From: Streptomyces sp. KL109B | GTDB lineage: Bacteria > Actinomycetota > Actinomycetes > Streptomycetales > Streptomycetaceae | DNA: 64,000 nucleotides | Direction of reading: 5' to 3' | NCBI RefSeq assembly: GCF_030766935.1 | Contig: NZ_JASERL010000016.1 | Coordinates: 1-64,000, forward strand | Shown: positions 16,414-25,333 of the stretch, in pieces | Layout of the letters: each line of letters begins with the position of its first letter | Numbering within the stretch: the first letter of the stretch is position 1 | Program-made: the position numbers and the translations under genes | Notes under the pieces: model-generated | Told to the model about the DNA's origin: nothing | What the model saw: the letters and a program-made list of their open reading frames with translations, nothing else | The model's database searches: none

Positions 16414-17367
16414 TCAGCCCTTGGCCACCGCGCGCAGCCGGTCCACGACATCGGCCCGCAGCTCGGCGGGCTCCAGCACCACCACGTCGGGACCGAACTC
16501 CACGAGCCAGGCGTCGAGCCCGTGCCCGTACGGGATCTCCACCTCGTCCCAGCCGTCGCCCAACTCCCGTACGGAGACGGCCTTGGCGCGCAGCGGGTAA
16601 CCGGCGCCCGCGCGCAGCCTGATCGACGCGGAGCGGGTGGCGGTCTCCCCCGCCCAGCTCGCCACGGTCTCCCGCACGGTCACCACGTCCGGCACCTGCG
16701 CCGTGAACTGCCCGGCCCGCGAGCGCACCTTCCCGGTGATCCGGGACAGCCGGAAGACCCGCTCGGCCTGCCGGTCGCGGTCCCAGCCCGCGAGGTACCA
16801 GTGGCCGCGCCAGCACTCCAGGGCCCACGGCTCGACGTGCCGCTGCTCGGGGCGCGCGGCCGTGGCCTTGCGGTAGTCGAAGACGACGGGGCGGCGGTCG
16901 CGGCAGGCCAGCATCAGCGGCTCGAAGGACGCCTCGTGCGCGGGGATCCGGGGTTCGAGCGCGCCATGGCTCTCGTACGGGTCCACGTCCTCGGGCATCC
17001 CGGCGGCGCGCAGTTTCTGCAGCGCTCCGGAGGCGGCGCCGGCGAGGCGGGCCTGCTGCCAGACCTTCGCGGCGAGGCCGAGGGCGGCGGCCTCCTCGGC
17101 GTCGAGGGTGACGGGCGGCAGCCGGTTGCTGTCGCGGCGGGCGAGGTAGCCGACCTCGCCGTCCAGGTTCTCCACGGTCTCGATGACCAGGCCGAGTTCG
17201 CGCAGGTCGTCCTTGTCGCGCTCGAACATCCGGTTGAAGGAATCCTCGCTGCCCGCTTCGAGGTAGGCCTCGATGGAGCCGCGCAGCTCGCGCTTGCTGA
17301 GGGGACGCCGCGTCCCGAGCAGACACAGCGCCAGATTCATCAGCCGCTCGGCCTTGGCAATCGCCAT
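16414..17367 (-). CDS. pafB: WYL-domain transcriptional regulator PafB
   Basis: A 317-residue paralogue of PafC with N-terminal HTH (AERLMNLALCLLGTRRPLSK), a WYL domain centred on FDYRKATAARPEQRHVEPWAL and GHWYLAGWDRDRQAERVFRL, and a C-terminal WCX domain. It partners PafC. The adjacency to pafA, with two FKBP genes between, parallels the mycobacterial pafABC operon. The start is ATG 17367. The hairpin at 17437 separates it from the FKBP gene, so pafB likely has its own promoter in 17368-17430. Confidence 0.92.
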   Translation of the reverse strand: MAIAKAERLMNLALCLLGTRRPLSKRELRGSIEAYLEAGSEDSFNRMFERDKDDLRELGLVIETVENLDGEVGYLARRDSNRLPPVTLDAEEAAALGLAAKVWQQARLAGAASGALQKLRAAGMPEDVDPYESHGALEPRIPAHEASFEPLMLACRDRRPVVFDYRKATAARPEQRHVEPWALECWRGHWYLAGWDRDRQAERVFRLSRITGKVRSRAGQFTAQVPDVVTVRETVASWAGETATRSASIRLRAGAGYPLRAKAVSVRELGDGWDEVEIPYGHGLDAWLVEFGPDVVVLEPAELRADVVDRLRAVAKG

Positions 17368-17436
17368 CGACGCCCTTTCATCAGATGACTCCCGACGGAT
17401 GACCGTACCGCTCGGGAAGGCACTGGCAAAAGCCGA

Positions 17437-17484
17437 AGGCCCATGCCAGGTGGCATGGGCCTCGGGGTTGACCGCTCGCGGTCA
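17437..17484. terminator. Double hairpin terminator after the cytosolic FKBP gene
   Basis: AGGCCCATGCCA pairs with TGGCATGGGCCT at 17437-17462. A second stem, TGACCGC with GCGGTCA, lies at 17469-17484. Both are within 60 nt downstream of the FKBP stop on the minus strand. Confidence 0.7.
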
Positions 17485-17497
17485 GGGTGTGACTCGC

Positions 17498-17872
17498 TCA
17501 GACGGCGACCAGGTCACACACGAAGATCAGCGTCTCGCCGGGGGCAATGCGGCCGCCACCGGCGCCGCGGTCGCCGTACGCGAGGTGCGCCGGGATGGTC
17601 AGCTCACGACGGCCACCGACCTTCATGCCCTGCACGCCCTTGTCCCAGCCCGTGATGACCTGACCGGCACCCAGCTGGAACTCCAGCGGCTTGCCCCGGT
17701 TCCAGGAAGCGTCGAACTCCTCGCCGGTGGAGAAGGACACGCCCACGTAGTGGACCTTCACGAAGTCGCCGGCCTTGGCCTCGGCGCCGTCGCCCTCCCA
17801 GAGGTCCTTGATCTGAAGGTCCGCCGGCGGGTCGCCGATCGGGAAGTCGACCTCGGGCTTGTCGATGTTCAC
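17498..17872 (-). CDS. FKBP-type peptidyl-prolyl isomerase (cytosolic)
   Basis: A 124-residue single-domain FKBP that catalyses prolyl cis-trans isomerisation. The core is intact: VKVHYVGVSFSTGEEFDASW, GQVITGWDKGVQGMKVGG and LAYGDRGAG...IAPGETLIFVCDL. There is no signal peptide. The start is GTG 17872 with GGAG eight bases upstream. It is the size of the FKBP12 known from S. chrysomallus. It lies downstream of the lipoprotein FKBP, 123 bp away. Confidence 0.92.
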   Translation of the reverse strand: MNIDKPEVDFPIGDPPADLQIKDLWEGDGAEAKAGDFVKVHYVGVSFSTGEEFDASWNRGKPLEFQLGAGQVITGWDKGVQGMKVGGRRELTIPAHLAYGDRGAGGGRIAPGETLIFVCDLVAV

Positions 17873-17995
17873 GTGAAGTGCTCCTGCTTGTTGACTGCTC
17901 TGCAACCGGGACAGTCTGCCATCTTCCGCCGCGCGGTGCGTGACGGCTCGGTGCGTGCCTCAGTGCGTGCCTAAGTGCGTTACTCAGTGCGTGAC

Positions 17996-19012
17996 TCAGT
18001 GCGCGGCGAGGATGTCCACGGTGAAGACCAGCGTCGAGTTCGCCGGCAGCGTCTTGCCCTGCGCCTTCTTGCCGTACGCCTGGTCCGGCGGGATCACCAG
18101 GAGGACGCGGTCACCGACGTGCTTGCCGACGAGGCCCTGGTCCCAGCCCTTGATGACCTGACCGGCACCGATCGGCGTCGTGAACGGCTGGCCGCTCTTC
18201 CAGGACGAGTCGAACAGCTCGGCCTTCTTCTTGCCCTCGTTGATCTTCCAGGCGGCACCGCTGTACTGCATGGTGACCGTCTGGCCCTTCTTGACCTCGT
18301 CACCCTTGCCCTGGATCAGCACCTTGTCGACCAGGTCCTTCGGCGGGTCGCTCTTCGGCACCGAGATCGTCGCCGGGGCCTCCTTGTCGGCCTGGATCTG
18401 CGGCAGGTTCGACGGGATCGAGGCCTGCTTGCCCTCGGCCTTCTTCGGGATGACCTTGCCGACGTCCACGGCGAACACGAGCGTGTCCGTGCCCTTGATG
18501 CCGACCTGCTGGTTGCCCTGGCTGCCGAAGCCCGCGGCCGGCGGCGCCACGACGAGGACCCGGCTGCCCTCCTTCTGCCCGAGCACGGCCTGCGAGAACG
18601 CCGGGAGCTGACCCTCGGCGCCCGCCGTCACCATCTGGTCGCCGCCACCCTGGGACCCGTACGTCGAGCCGAGGTCCTTGCCGCCCTTCCAGACCTTGCC
18701 CGTGAAGTTCATCGACACCAGGTCGTTCTTCTTCACCGTCGGGCCGTCGCCCTCGGACACCGTGTGCACGACGAACTTGTCGCTCGGGTCGCCCTTGGGC
18801 AGCGAGATCTTCGCCTGCTTCCCGTACGCACCCGAGACCTCGGGCATCGGGTCGGCCTTGTCGACCGCCTTCGGTACCGCCGCCGCCTTAGGCGAGGAGG
18901 ACGACGAATCGGCCTTGTCCGCCGAATCCTTCTTGCCGTCGTCGCTGCCGCAGGCCGTCGCGGTCAGCGCCAGTGCCGGCACGATCAGTAGAGCTGCAAG
19001 TCGGCGTCGCAC
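17996..19012 (-). CDS. Tandem-domain FKBP prolyl isomerase, lipoprotein
   Basis: A 338-residue exported isomerase with a lipobox-like signal peptide (RRRLAALLIVPALALTATAC) and two FKBP-like domains, about residues 70-185 and 225-338. The second is canonical (GAGQVIKGWDQGLVGKHVGDR). The first has a modified loop (EGQLPAFSQAVLGQKEGSR), so its catalytic competence is uncertain. The linker after the Cys is Ser/Lys-rich. The start is GTG 19012, preceded by GAGG at six bases; an upstream in-frame extension lacks a ribosome binding site. It probably folds secreted proteins at the outer face of the membrane. Confidence 0.9.
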   Translation of the reverse strand: MRRRLAALLIVPALALTATACGSDDGKKDSADKADSSSSSPKAAAVPKAVDKADPMPEVSGAYGKQAKISLPKGDPSDKFVVHTVSEGDGPTVKKNDLVSMNFTGKVWKGGKDLGSTYGSQGGGDQMVTAGAEGQLPAFSQAVLGQKEGSRVLVVAPPAAGFGSQGNQQVGIKGTDTLVFAVDVGKVIPKKAEGKQASIPSNLPQIQADKEAPATISVPKSDPPKDLVDKVLIQGKGDEVKKGQTVTMQYSGAAWKINEGKKKAELFDSSWKSGQPFTTPIGAGQVIKGWDQGLVGKHVGDRVLLVIPPDQAYGKKAQGKTLPANSTLVFTVDILAAH

Positions 19013-19079
19013 AATCGTCCTCAAGTCGCTCGAATAAGGTCCGGCCACTCTAGGCCCTCACCCTGACAATCCAAGGTAC

Positions 19080-19122
19080 GGCCAGGGGCCTCGTACGAAT
19101 GATTCGCACGAGGCCCCTGGCC
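19080..19122. terminator. pafA terminator
   Basis: A 15-bp perfect stem (GGCCAGGGGCCTCGT with ACGAGGCCCCTGGCC, 13-nt loop) begins 25 nt downstream of the pafA stop on the minus strand. Confidence 0.8.
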
Positions 19123-19146
19123 GGATTGCTCAGTGTGTCCATTCAC

Positions 19147-20508
19147 CTACATACCGGCGATCAACTTCTCCACCCGGTCGTCCACACTGCGGAACGGGTC
19201 CTTGCACAACACCGTGCGCTGCGCCTGATCGTTCAGCTTCAGGTGCACCCAGTCCACCGTGAAGTCACGACGCTGCTCCTGGGCACGCCGGATGAAGTCG
19301 CCGCGCAACCTCGCGCGCGTGGTCTGCGGCGGCACCGACTTGCCCTCGAAGATCTTCAGGTCGTTGCAGATCCGCTTGGCCTGGCCCTTCTTCTCCAGGA
19401 GGTAGTAGAGACCGCGCTGCCGGTGGATGTCGTGATACGCGAGGTCTATCTGCGCGACCCTCGGGTGCGACATCGTCATGTTGTGCTTCGAGCGGTAGCG
19501 GTCGATCAGCTTGTACTTCATGACCCAGTCGATCTCGTTGCCCACCAGGTCCAGGTTCTCGGTCTCGATGGCATCGAGCGTGCGACCCCACAGCTCCAGG
19601 ACCTGCTCGACGGTGCCGGTGCGGATGCCCCGGCGCTCGCAGAAGTCCACGGCCTTCTCGTAGTACTCGCGCTGCACCTCGAGGGCGGAGGCCTCCCGGC
19701 CGCTCGCCAGACGCACCTTGCGGCGGCCCGTGATGTCGTGACTCACCTCGCGGATCGCCCGGATCGGGTTCTCCAGGGTGAGGTCCCGCATCACCGTGCC
19801 CGCCTCGATCATGCGCAGTACGAGATCGGTCGCGCCGACCTTCAACAGCATGGTCGTCTCTGACATGTTCGAGTCGCCGACGATGACATGGAGGCGGCGG
19901 TACCGCTCCGCGTCCGCGTGCGGCTCGTCCCTGGTGTTGATGATCGGCCGGGAACGCGTCGTCGCGGAGCTGACGCCCTCCCAGATGTGCTCGGCACGCT
20001 GGCTCACGCAGTACACGGCGCCGCGCGGAGTCTGCAGCACCTTGCCCGCACCGCACAGCAACTGCCTGGTGACCAGGAAGGGGATGAGAATGTCCGCGAG
20101 CCGCGAGAACTCCCCGTGCCGCGCCACCAAGTAGTTCTCATGGCAGCCGTAGGAGTTTCCAGCCGAGTCGGTGTTGTTCTTGAACAGGTATACGTCGCCG
20201 GCGATTCCCTCCTCGTGCAGGCGGCGTTCGGCGTCGACGAGCAGGCCTTCCAGAATGCGCTCGCCCGCCTTGTCGTGCGTGACCAACTCGGTCACGTTGT
20301 CACATTCGGGAGTTGCGTATTCCGGATGCGACCCGACATCGAGGTAAAGGCGGGCACCGTTCCGCAGAAAGACGTTGCTGCTGCGGCCCCATGACACGAC
20401 ACGGCGGAAGAGGTACCGCGCCACCTCGTCAGGAGACAGGCGGCGCTGTCCCCTAAACGTACATGTGACGCCGTACTCGTTCTCCAGCCCGAAAATGCGG
20501 CGGTCCAT
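19147..20508 (-). CDS. pafA: Pup-protein ligase PafA
   Basis: A 453-residue ligase that attaches deamidated Pup through its C-terminal glutamate to substrate lysines, using ATP. The glutamine-synthetase-like active site is visible: GLENEYG with Glu9, YLDVGSHPEYATPE with the catalytic Asp57, and LFKNNTDSAGNSYGCHENY. It lacks the ~35-residue insertion that marks Dop. A GARLY-D-HPEY core is shared with dop at 25682. The start is ATG 20508. The MFS gene upstream ends 9 bp away on the same strand. Confidence 0.96.
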   Translation of the reverse strand: MDRRIFGLENEYGVTCTFRGQRRLSPDEVARYLFRRVVSWGRSSNVFLRNGARLYLDVGSHPEYATPECDNVTELVTHDKAGERILEGLLVDAERRLHEEGIAGDVYLFKNNTDSAGNSYGCHENYLVARHGEFSRLADILIPFLVTRQLLCGAGKVLQTPRGAVYCVSQRAEHIWEGVSSATTRSRPIINTRDEPHADAERYRRLHVIVGDSNMSETTMLLKVGATDLVLRMIEAGTVMRDLTLENPIRAIREVSHDITGRRKVRLASGREASALEVQREYYEKAVDFCERRGIRTGTVEQVLELWGRTLDAIETENLDLVGNEIDWVMKYKLIDRYRSKHNMTMSHPRVAQIDLAYHDIHRQRGLYYLLEKKGQAKRICNDLKIFEGKSVPPQTTRARLRGDFIRRAQEQRRDFTVDWVHLKLNDQAQRTVLCKDPFRSVDDRVEKLIAGM

Positions 20509-20517
20509 GACTGAACA

Positions 20518-21777
20518 TTACGCCCGATCCCCCGAGCTGAAACGGGGTTCGGCAGCACGGTTTGGATCATTTTCCGACGAGCGCGCGACACGCCCGGACG
20601 TGCGCGGCTCCCCCAGGACCCGACCCGTTGAAAGCAGCACGACCAGCGCGACCGCCCCGCTGACGGCCGGCACGGCGAACCCCCACCGCGTGCCCGCCCA
20701 CTCGACGACCGGACCCGCCACGGCCGTTCCCACACTGGAGCCCACCATGAAGGTCGTCACGAGCCACGAGAACGCCTCCGTCACCGTCCCGCGCGGCGCG
20801 TGCCGGTCCACCACGATGAACGCGCACGCGATGCACGGCGCGAGGAACACGCCCGCGACCACCGTCAGCGCCACCATCGCCACCGGCCCCGGCATCAGCG
20901 TCAACGGCACATAGAACAGCGCCAGTAGCGCCACAAGGAGCCGAAGTCGCGTCTCCGGCGCGCCGGTCCACTGCCGCGCCCCGTAGACACCACCGCCCAC
21001 CAGCGCGCCGAGCCCGATCGCCGCCATCAGCCAGCCGTACACCGTGTCGCCGCCGCGCCCCTCCGCGTACGACATCGCCGCCACGGTGATCGAACCGAGC
21101 GCGATCCCGATGAACAGGAACGTCGCGAGCAGCACCAGCAGCCCCGGCGAGCGCAGCGCCCCCAGCCAGTGCGCCTCACGCGGCGCCGAACGCCACGCGC
21201 GCGAAGGCTTCGACACCACCACGGACAGCGCGCCGAGCACCCCGATCACATTCAGGACCACAAGCGCGGCCATCGGCGACCACAGCGACACGCACAGCGT
21301 CACCAGCAACGGCCCGACGGTGAACATGACTTCCTGCGCGATCGCGTCCATCGCGTACGCCGTGTGCACCTGCTCCTCGCGCGGCAGCACGCTGGGCCAC
21401 AGCGCGCGCAGACCGCCCTCCAGCGGCGGCGTGAACAGCCCGGCCAGCGCCATCGCCACGTACGCCACGGGCAGCGAGTCCGTGCCGACGAGCGCGAAGA
21501 CCGTCATGGCGAGCCCCGACAGGACCGCCGCGGGCAACTGCACCTTCGGCTGGCCCCGCAGGTCGACGAGGCGCCCCAGCACCGGCTGCCCGATCGCGTT
21601 CGCCACCCCGTACACCGCCGCGAGCGCCCCCGCGAGGCTGTACGTGCCGCCCTCGGCGCGGATGAACAGCACGACGGCGATCGGCGCGGTGGCATTGGGC
21701 AGCCGCCCCACCAGCGTCCCGGTCAGCAGCCGCATCGCGTGCCGCGCCCTGAGGATCTCCGCATAGCCCGCGGCCAT
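20518..21777 (-). CDS. MFS transporter
   Basis: A 419-residue 12-helix major facilitator protein without a solute-specific signature I can name. Features include the loop 2-3 region QPVLGRLVDLRGQPKVQ and the N-terminal TGTLVGRLPNA. It is divergent from a LacI regulator across a perfect palindrome, so it is probably its target. It ends 9 bp before pafA, which could therefore be partly co-transcribed. The start is ATG 21777 with GGAGGGCGG upstream; a longer frame to 22068 crosses the operator and is rejected. Drug or metabolite efflux is plausible. Confidence 0.85.
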   Translation of the reverse strand: MAAGYAEILRARHAMRLLTGTLVGRLPNATAPIAVVLFIRAEGGTYSLAGALAAVYGVANAIGQPVLGRLVDLRGQPKVQLPAAVLSGLAMTVFALVGTDSLPVAYVAMALAGLFTPPLEGGLRALWPSVLPREEQVHTAYAMDAIAQEVMFTVGPLLVTLCVSLWSPMAALVVLNVIGVLGALSVVVSKPSRAWRSAPREAHWLGALRSPGLLVLLATFLFIGIALGSITVAAMSYAEGRGGDTVYGWLMAAIGLGALVGGGVYGARQWTGAPETRLRLLVALLALFYVPLTLMPGPVAMVALTVVAGVFLAPCIACAFIVVDRHAPRGTVTEAFSWLVTTFMVGSSVGTAVAGPVVEWAGTRWGFAVPAVSGAVALVVLLSTGRVLGEPRTSGRVARSSENDPNRAAEPRFSSGDRA

Positions 21778-21837
21778 CGACCCGCCCCCGCCCTCCAGTT
21801 GTCGCCGTGACGCCCGGCCCTGCGACGCCTGACGTTT

Positions 21838-21865
21838 TACGTATAACGTCGAGACGTTATACGTA
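21838..21865. promoter_or_regulatory. Large palindromic operator between MFS and LacI genes
   Basis: Two perfect 13-bp arms, TACGTATAACGTC and GACGTTATACGTA, flank a 2-bp centre. A third half-site GACGTTTTACGTA overlaps from 21831 and a fourth, ATAACGTCGAG, lies at 21894-21904. LacI-family regulators bind such dyads; autoregulation and control of the transporter are inferred. Confidence 0.75.
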
Positions 21866-21934
21866 CCACGTGCCCGACTGGCAGAGCCACCCGATAACGT
21901 CGAGCACCTCTGGACGACACCTACGGAGGCACCA

Positions 21935-22984
21935 GTGACAAGCGGCCCGGACGGCACCACGACCGCCCGCCCCACCAGCAGGGACGTGGCCAGAGCCGCA
22001 GGCGTCTCACAGGCCGCCGTCTCGCTCGTCATGGGCGACAAATGGCACGGCCGCGTCTCCGAATCCACCGCCGAACGCGTCCGCGCCGCCGCCCAGCGGA
22101 TCGGCTACCGCCCCAACCTCGCGGCCCGCAACCTCCGCACCGGCCGCACCCGCACCGCACTCCTCGTCGTCCCCGCACTCACCAACGAGTTCTTCGCCGG
22201 CGTCTACACCGGAGCCGCCCGCGTCGCCGCCCAGCACGACTTCGGCGTCGTCCTCTACCCCTCACCCGACGGCATCGGCCCCGCCCGCGACCCCTTCCCC
22301 TCCGCGCGCGCCGCCCTCGACGGCATCCTCGCCTCCTCCATGGCCGCCGACGCCCTCACCGCCCTGCGCGGAGACGACGACCTCCCCCTCGTCATGCTCG
22401 ACAGCGACCCCACCGGCAGCCCCGGCGCCACCACCGTCAACCTCGACCTCTCCGACGGCATCCGGCAGATCACCGACCACCTCCTCGCCCACGGCCACCG
22501 GCACTTCCTGCACCTCGCCTCCGCCGTCCAGTCCTGGACCTTCGACGTACGGGCCCACGAACTCGCCGCCCGCACCGCCCCCTTGCCGGACACCACCGTG
22601 CGCACCGTGCGCTCCGCCCTCACCGTCGAGGACGCCCTCGCCGCCACCGAACGCGCCTTGCGCACCTCCGGCCTCACCCACCCCACCGCCATCGTCTGCG
22701 ACGACGACAAACTCGCCGCCGGCGCCTACAAAGCCGCCCGCCGCATGGGCCTGCGCATCCCCGACGACCTCTCCGTCACCGGCTTCGACGACCTCTCCCT
22801 CGCCACCGCGATCGAACCCGAACTCACCACCGTGCGGCTGCCCGCCGAAGAGGTCGGCGCACACGGCATGCGCGCACTCCTCGCCGTCCTCGGCGTCCTC
22901 GACGACAGCGAGGCCGAAACCGCCCCACTCCCCGTCGAGTTGATCGTCCGCGGCTCCACCGGACCGGCCACGCCCCGCGACTGA
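21935..22984 (+). CDS. LacI-family transcriptional regulator
   Basis: A 349-residue repressor-type protein with the N-terminal LacI helix-turn-helix (TSRDVARAAGVSQAAVSLVM, then RVRAAAQRIGYRPNLAARNLRTGRT) and a periplasmic-binding-protein-like effector domain (residues ~75-345). The minor-groove hinge helix is present. The start is GTG 21935 with CGGAGG seven bases upstream. The effector is unknown; the adjacent transporter suggests it is the transported compound. It lies between the proteasome and pafA genes with no obvious link to pupylation. Confidence 0.92.
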   Translation: MTSGPDGTTTARPTSRDVARAAGVSQAAVSLVMGDKWHGRVSESTAERVRAAAQRIGYRPNLAARNLRTGRTRTALLVVPALTNEFFAGVYTGAARVAAQHDFGVVLYPSPDGIGPARDPFPSARAALDGILASSMAADALTALRGDDDLPLVMLDSDPTGSPGATTVNLDLSDGIRQITDHLLAHGHRHFLHLASAVQSWTFDVRAHELAARTAPLPDTTVRTVRSALTVEDALAATERALRTSGLTHPTAIVCDDDKLAAGAYKAARRMGLRIPDDLSVTGFDDLSLATAIEPELTTVRLPAEEVGAHGMRALLAVLGVLDDSEAETAPLPVELIVRGSTGPATPRD

Positions 22985-22989
22985 CACAC

Positions 22990-23026
22990 GTGTGCCCCGG
23001 CCGGAGCGACACCGGCCGGGGCACAC
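22990..23026. terminator. Bidirectional terminator between lacI and prcA
   Basis: A 15-bp perfect stem (GTGTGCCCCGGCCGG with its complement, 7-nt loop) lies 5 bp after the LacI stop and 22 bp from the prcA stop, between convergent genes. Confidence 0.85.
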
Positions 23027-23048
23027 GAACAGCTACGGGACTACGGGA

Positions 23049-23831
23049 CTACTCGTCCTCGGACGAAGACGAAGACGAACCCTCGTCGTCGGACACCGCC
23101 TCCGACTCGGCCTCCGTCGTCGCGGCAGCCCCCTCGGCCGTGAGCAGATTCGACAACTGCCGACCCACGATCCGCTTGAACTTCCGCTGCTGCGGCCGCG
23201 TACGGTCCAGGACCGCCACCTCAAGGCGCTCCGCGGGAATCTCCCGCTCGCCACCATTGGTGTCCCGCGACAACGCCGTCACAGCCAACTTCAGCGCCTC
23301 CGACAGCGTCATGCCGTCCCGATGCTGCTGATCCAGATACGTACTGATCTGCTCCGCGTTACCGCCAACGGCCACCGAACCGTGCTCATCGACGATCGAC
23401 CCGTCATGCGGCAACCGATAGATCTGATCACCCTCGGCCGACTGACCGACCTCGGCGACCACCAACTCCACCTCGTACGGCTTCTCCCCCGCGCTGGAGA
23501 AGATCGTGCCCAAGGTCTGCGCGTACACGTTCGCCAGACCACGGGCCGTCACATCGTCACGGTCGTACGTATAACCCCGCAGATCCGCGTAGCGCACGCC
23601 ACCGATCCGAAGGTTCTCGTACTCGTTGTACTTACCGGCGGCCGCGAAGCCGATCCGGTCATAGATCTCGCTGAACTTGTGCAGAGCGCGGGACGGGTTC
23701 TCGCCGACGAACACGATGCCGTCGGCGTACTGCAGCACAACCAGGCTGCGACCGCGAGCGATGCCCTTGCGCGCGTACTCCGCGCGGTCGGCCATCGCCT
23801 GCTGGGGTGAGACATAGAACGGCGTCGACAC
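23049..23831 (-). CDS. prcA: 20S proteasome alpha subunit
   Basis: A 260-residue alpha-type subunit forming the outer gating rings of the proteasome. The alpha signature YVSPQQAMADRAEYARKGIA lies at the N-terminus, followed by RSLVVLQYADGIVFVGEN. It has no N-terminal threonine active site. The C-terminal ~25 residues are acidic and Ser-rich (DDEGSSSSSSEDE). The start is GTG 23831. It follows prcB after 76 bp. Confidence 0.96.
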   Translation of the reverse strand: MSTPFYVSPQQAMADRAEYARKGIARGRSLVVLQYADGIVFVGENPSRALHKFSEIYDRIGFAAAGKYNEYENLRIGGVRYADLRGYTYDRDDVTARGLANVYAQTLGTIFSSAGEKPYEVELVVAEVGQSAEGDQIYRLPHDGSIVDEHGSVAVGGNAEQISTYLDQQHRDGMTLSEALKLAVTALSRDTNGGEREIPAERLEVAVLDRTRPQQRKFKRIVGRQLSNLLTAEGAAATTEAESEAVSDDEGSSSSSSEDE

Positions 23832-23907
23832 CGGCTATCCGTCCCTTTCTGTCAGTGACTCTCAGGGGCTCGATGAGTAGGCAACCAAGGAAGAGAAGCG
23901 GTCCGGC

Positions 23908-24753
23908 TCAGAGCAGATCGGCCCGCGGGCCGTCCGGCTGCTCCAGACGCCGCTCCAGGATCGAGCGGGCGATCCCCGACGACTCGTCGTCCGAAAGACG
24001 CCGGAAGCCCTCATCCGTGATCACGGTGACGATCGGGAAGATCCGCCGCGCCATGTCCGGACCGCCCGTCGCCGAGTCGTCGTCCGCCGCGTCGTACAGC
24101 GCCTGCACGACCAGCGTCGTCGCCTGCTCCTCCGTCAGGTCCTCGCGGTAGAGCTTCTTCATCGCCCCACGCGCGAACACCGAACCGGAACCGGTGGCGG
24201 CGAAGCCGTGCTCCTCGCTGCGGCCGCCCGTGACGTCGTACGAGAAGATCCGGCCCCTCTCGCGATCCACGTCGTACCCCGCGAACAGAGGCACCACGGC
24301 CAACCCCTGCATGGCCATCCCCAGATTCGACCGGATCATGGTCGACAACCGGTTCGCCTTGCCCTCCAGCGACAGCTGCGCACCCTCGACCTTCTCGAAG
24401 TGCTCCAGCTCCAACTGGAAGAGCTTCACCATCTCGACGGCCAGACCGGCGGTGCCGGCGATACCGACGGCCGAGTACTCGTCCGCCGGGAAGACCTTCT
24501 CGATGTCGCGCTGCGCGATCACATTCCCCATCGTCGCCCGCCGGTCACCGGCGAGCACCACGCCGCCGGGGAACGTGATGGACACGATGGTCGTGCCGTG
24601 CGGGGCCTCGATGACGCCCTGCGTCGGCGGCAACTGCCGGTTGCCCGGCAGGATTTCGGGCTGATGCTCGGACAGGAAGTCCATGAAGGACGAAGATCCC
24701 GGCGTCAGGAAGGCAGCCGGTAGACGCCCGGTGCTACGAGGGTTGGCTTCCAC
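23908..24753 (-). CDS. prcB: 20S proteasome beta subunit (catalytic)
   Basis: A 281-residue beta subunit with a 53-residue propeptide cleaved at APHG/TTIVS to expose the catalytic Thr54. Further conserved parts are GDRRATMGNVIAQRDIEKVF (Lys of the active site region) and YDVTGGRSEEHGFAATGSGS. The start is GTG 24753, preceded by GGAAGGAAACGC. The length and propeptide agree with S. coelicolor PrcB as I recall it. Its first 49 bases overlap the end of the endonuclease VII-like gene in another frame, suggesting coupled translation. Confidence 0.96.
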   Translation of the reverse strand: MEANPRSTGRLPAAFLTPGSSSFMDFLSEHQPEILPGNRQLPPTQGVIEAPHGTTIVSITFPGGVVLAGDRRATMGNVIAQRDIEKVFPADEYSAVGIAGTAGLAVEMVKLFQLELEHFEKVEGAQLSLEGKANRLSTMIRSNLGMAMQGLAVVPLFAGYDVDRERGRIFSYDVTGGRSEEHGFAATGSGSVFARGAMKKLYREDLTEEQATTLVVQALYDAADDDSATGGPDMARRIFPIVTVITDEGFRRLSDDESSGIARSILERRLEQPDGPRADLL

Positions 24754-25304
24754 GCGTTTCCTTCCACGTATGCTGCGGCCCGCCGTATGGCATCGGGCCG
24801 GTCCTTGAACTGCCCCAGGGCTGCGTTGCAGCTGAAGCACAGTACGCCACGGACCCTACCCGTCTCGTGGCAGTGATCCACATGTTCAGCGGGAGCATCC
24901 AAGCAGATACAGCAAACACCCTTCTGTTGCTGCACCAGCTCGTCCAACTCCGCGGGCGTGAGGCCGTACTTGCGCTTGAAGTAGCTGATCCGGTTGCGCT
25001 CGGCTCGGCAGCTTCGGCAGTAGCTCGACCAACCGTCCGAGGAGGACTTGTTGCGCTCCCACTCGGCGTGCGGCTTCACGACCTCGCATTGAGGGCACCG
25101 CTTGTGGCCGGGCGGCACCGCGACCTTCACACGCACTTTCTTGCCCTTGGCCTCCTGGCGCTGCCGGTAGTACTCGGCGGAGCACTCCCGGCAATACGCC
25201 TGAAGGCCATCAGGCATGGACTTGTTACTGGCGAACGCCACCCTCGGCAATCGCTCCTGGCACCGCGAGCAGCGCCTCATTCCCGAGACTTCCATACCAG
25301 CCAC
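24705..25304 (-). CDS. Endonuclease VII-like HNH protein within the proteasome operon
   Basis: A 199-residue protein. Two similar zinc-finger modules come first (residues ~9-45 CSRCQ...YCREC and ~65-105 CPQC...YCRSC), then a recombination endonuclease VII-type HNH domain (CCICLDAPAEHVDHCHETG, then RGVLCFSCNAALGQFKD). Family members resolve branched DNA in phage T4. The start is GTG 25304 with GAAGG upstream. The gene sits between pup (30 bp) and prcB (49-bp overlap). A role in pupylation is not established; it may be a domesticated mobile nuclease. Confidence 0.88.
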   Translation of the reverse strand: MAGMEVSGMRRCSRCQERLPRVAFASNKSMPDGLQAYCRECSAEYYRQRQEAKGKKVRVKVAVPPGHKRCPQCEVVKPHAEWERNKSSSDGWSSYCRSCRAERNRISYFKRKYGLTPAELDELVQQQKGVCCICLDAPAEHVDHCHETGRVRGVLCFSCNAALGQFKDRPDAIRRAAAYVEGNAWKPTLVAPGVYRLPS

Positions 25305-25333
25305 GCGGCCTTCGATTCGAAGGGAAAAGGGCC

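Noticed and set aside
24705..25304. Prophage remnant in the proteasome operon
   Set aside because: The nuclease is the only phage-like gene there; flanking genes are intact and tightly packed, with no integrase or attachment repeats.
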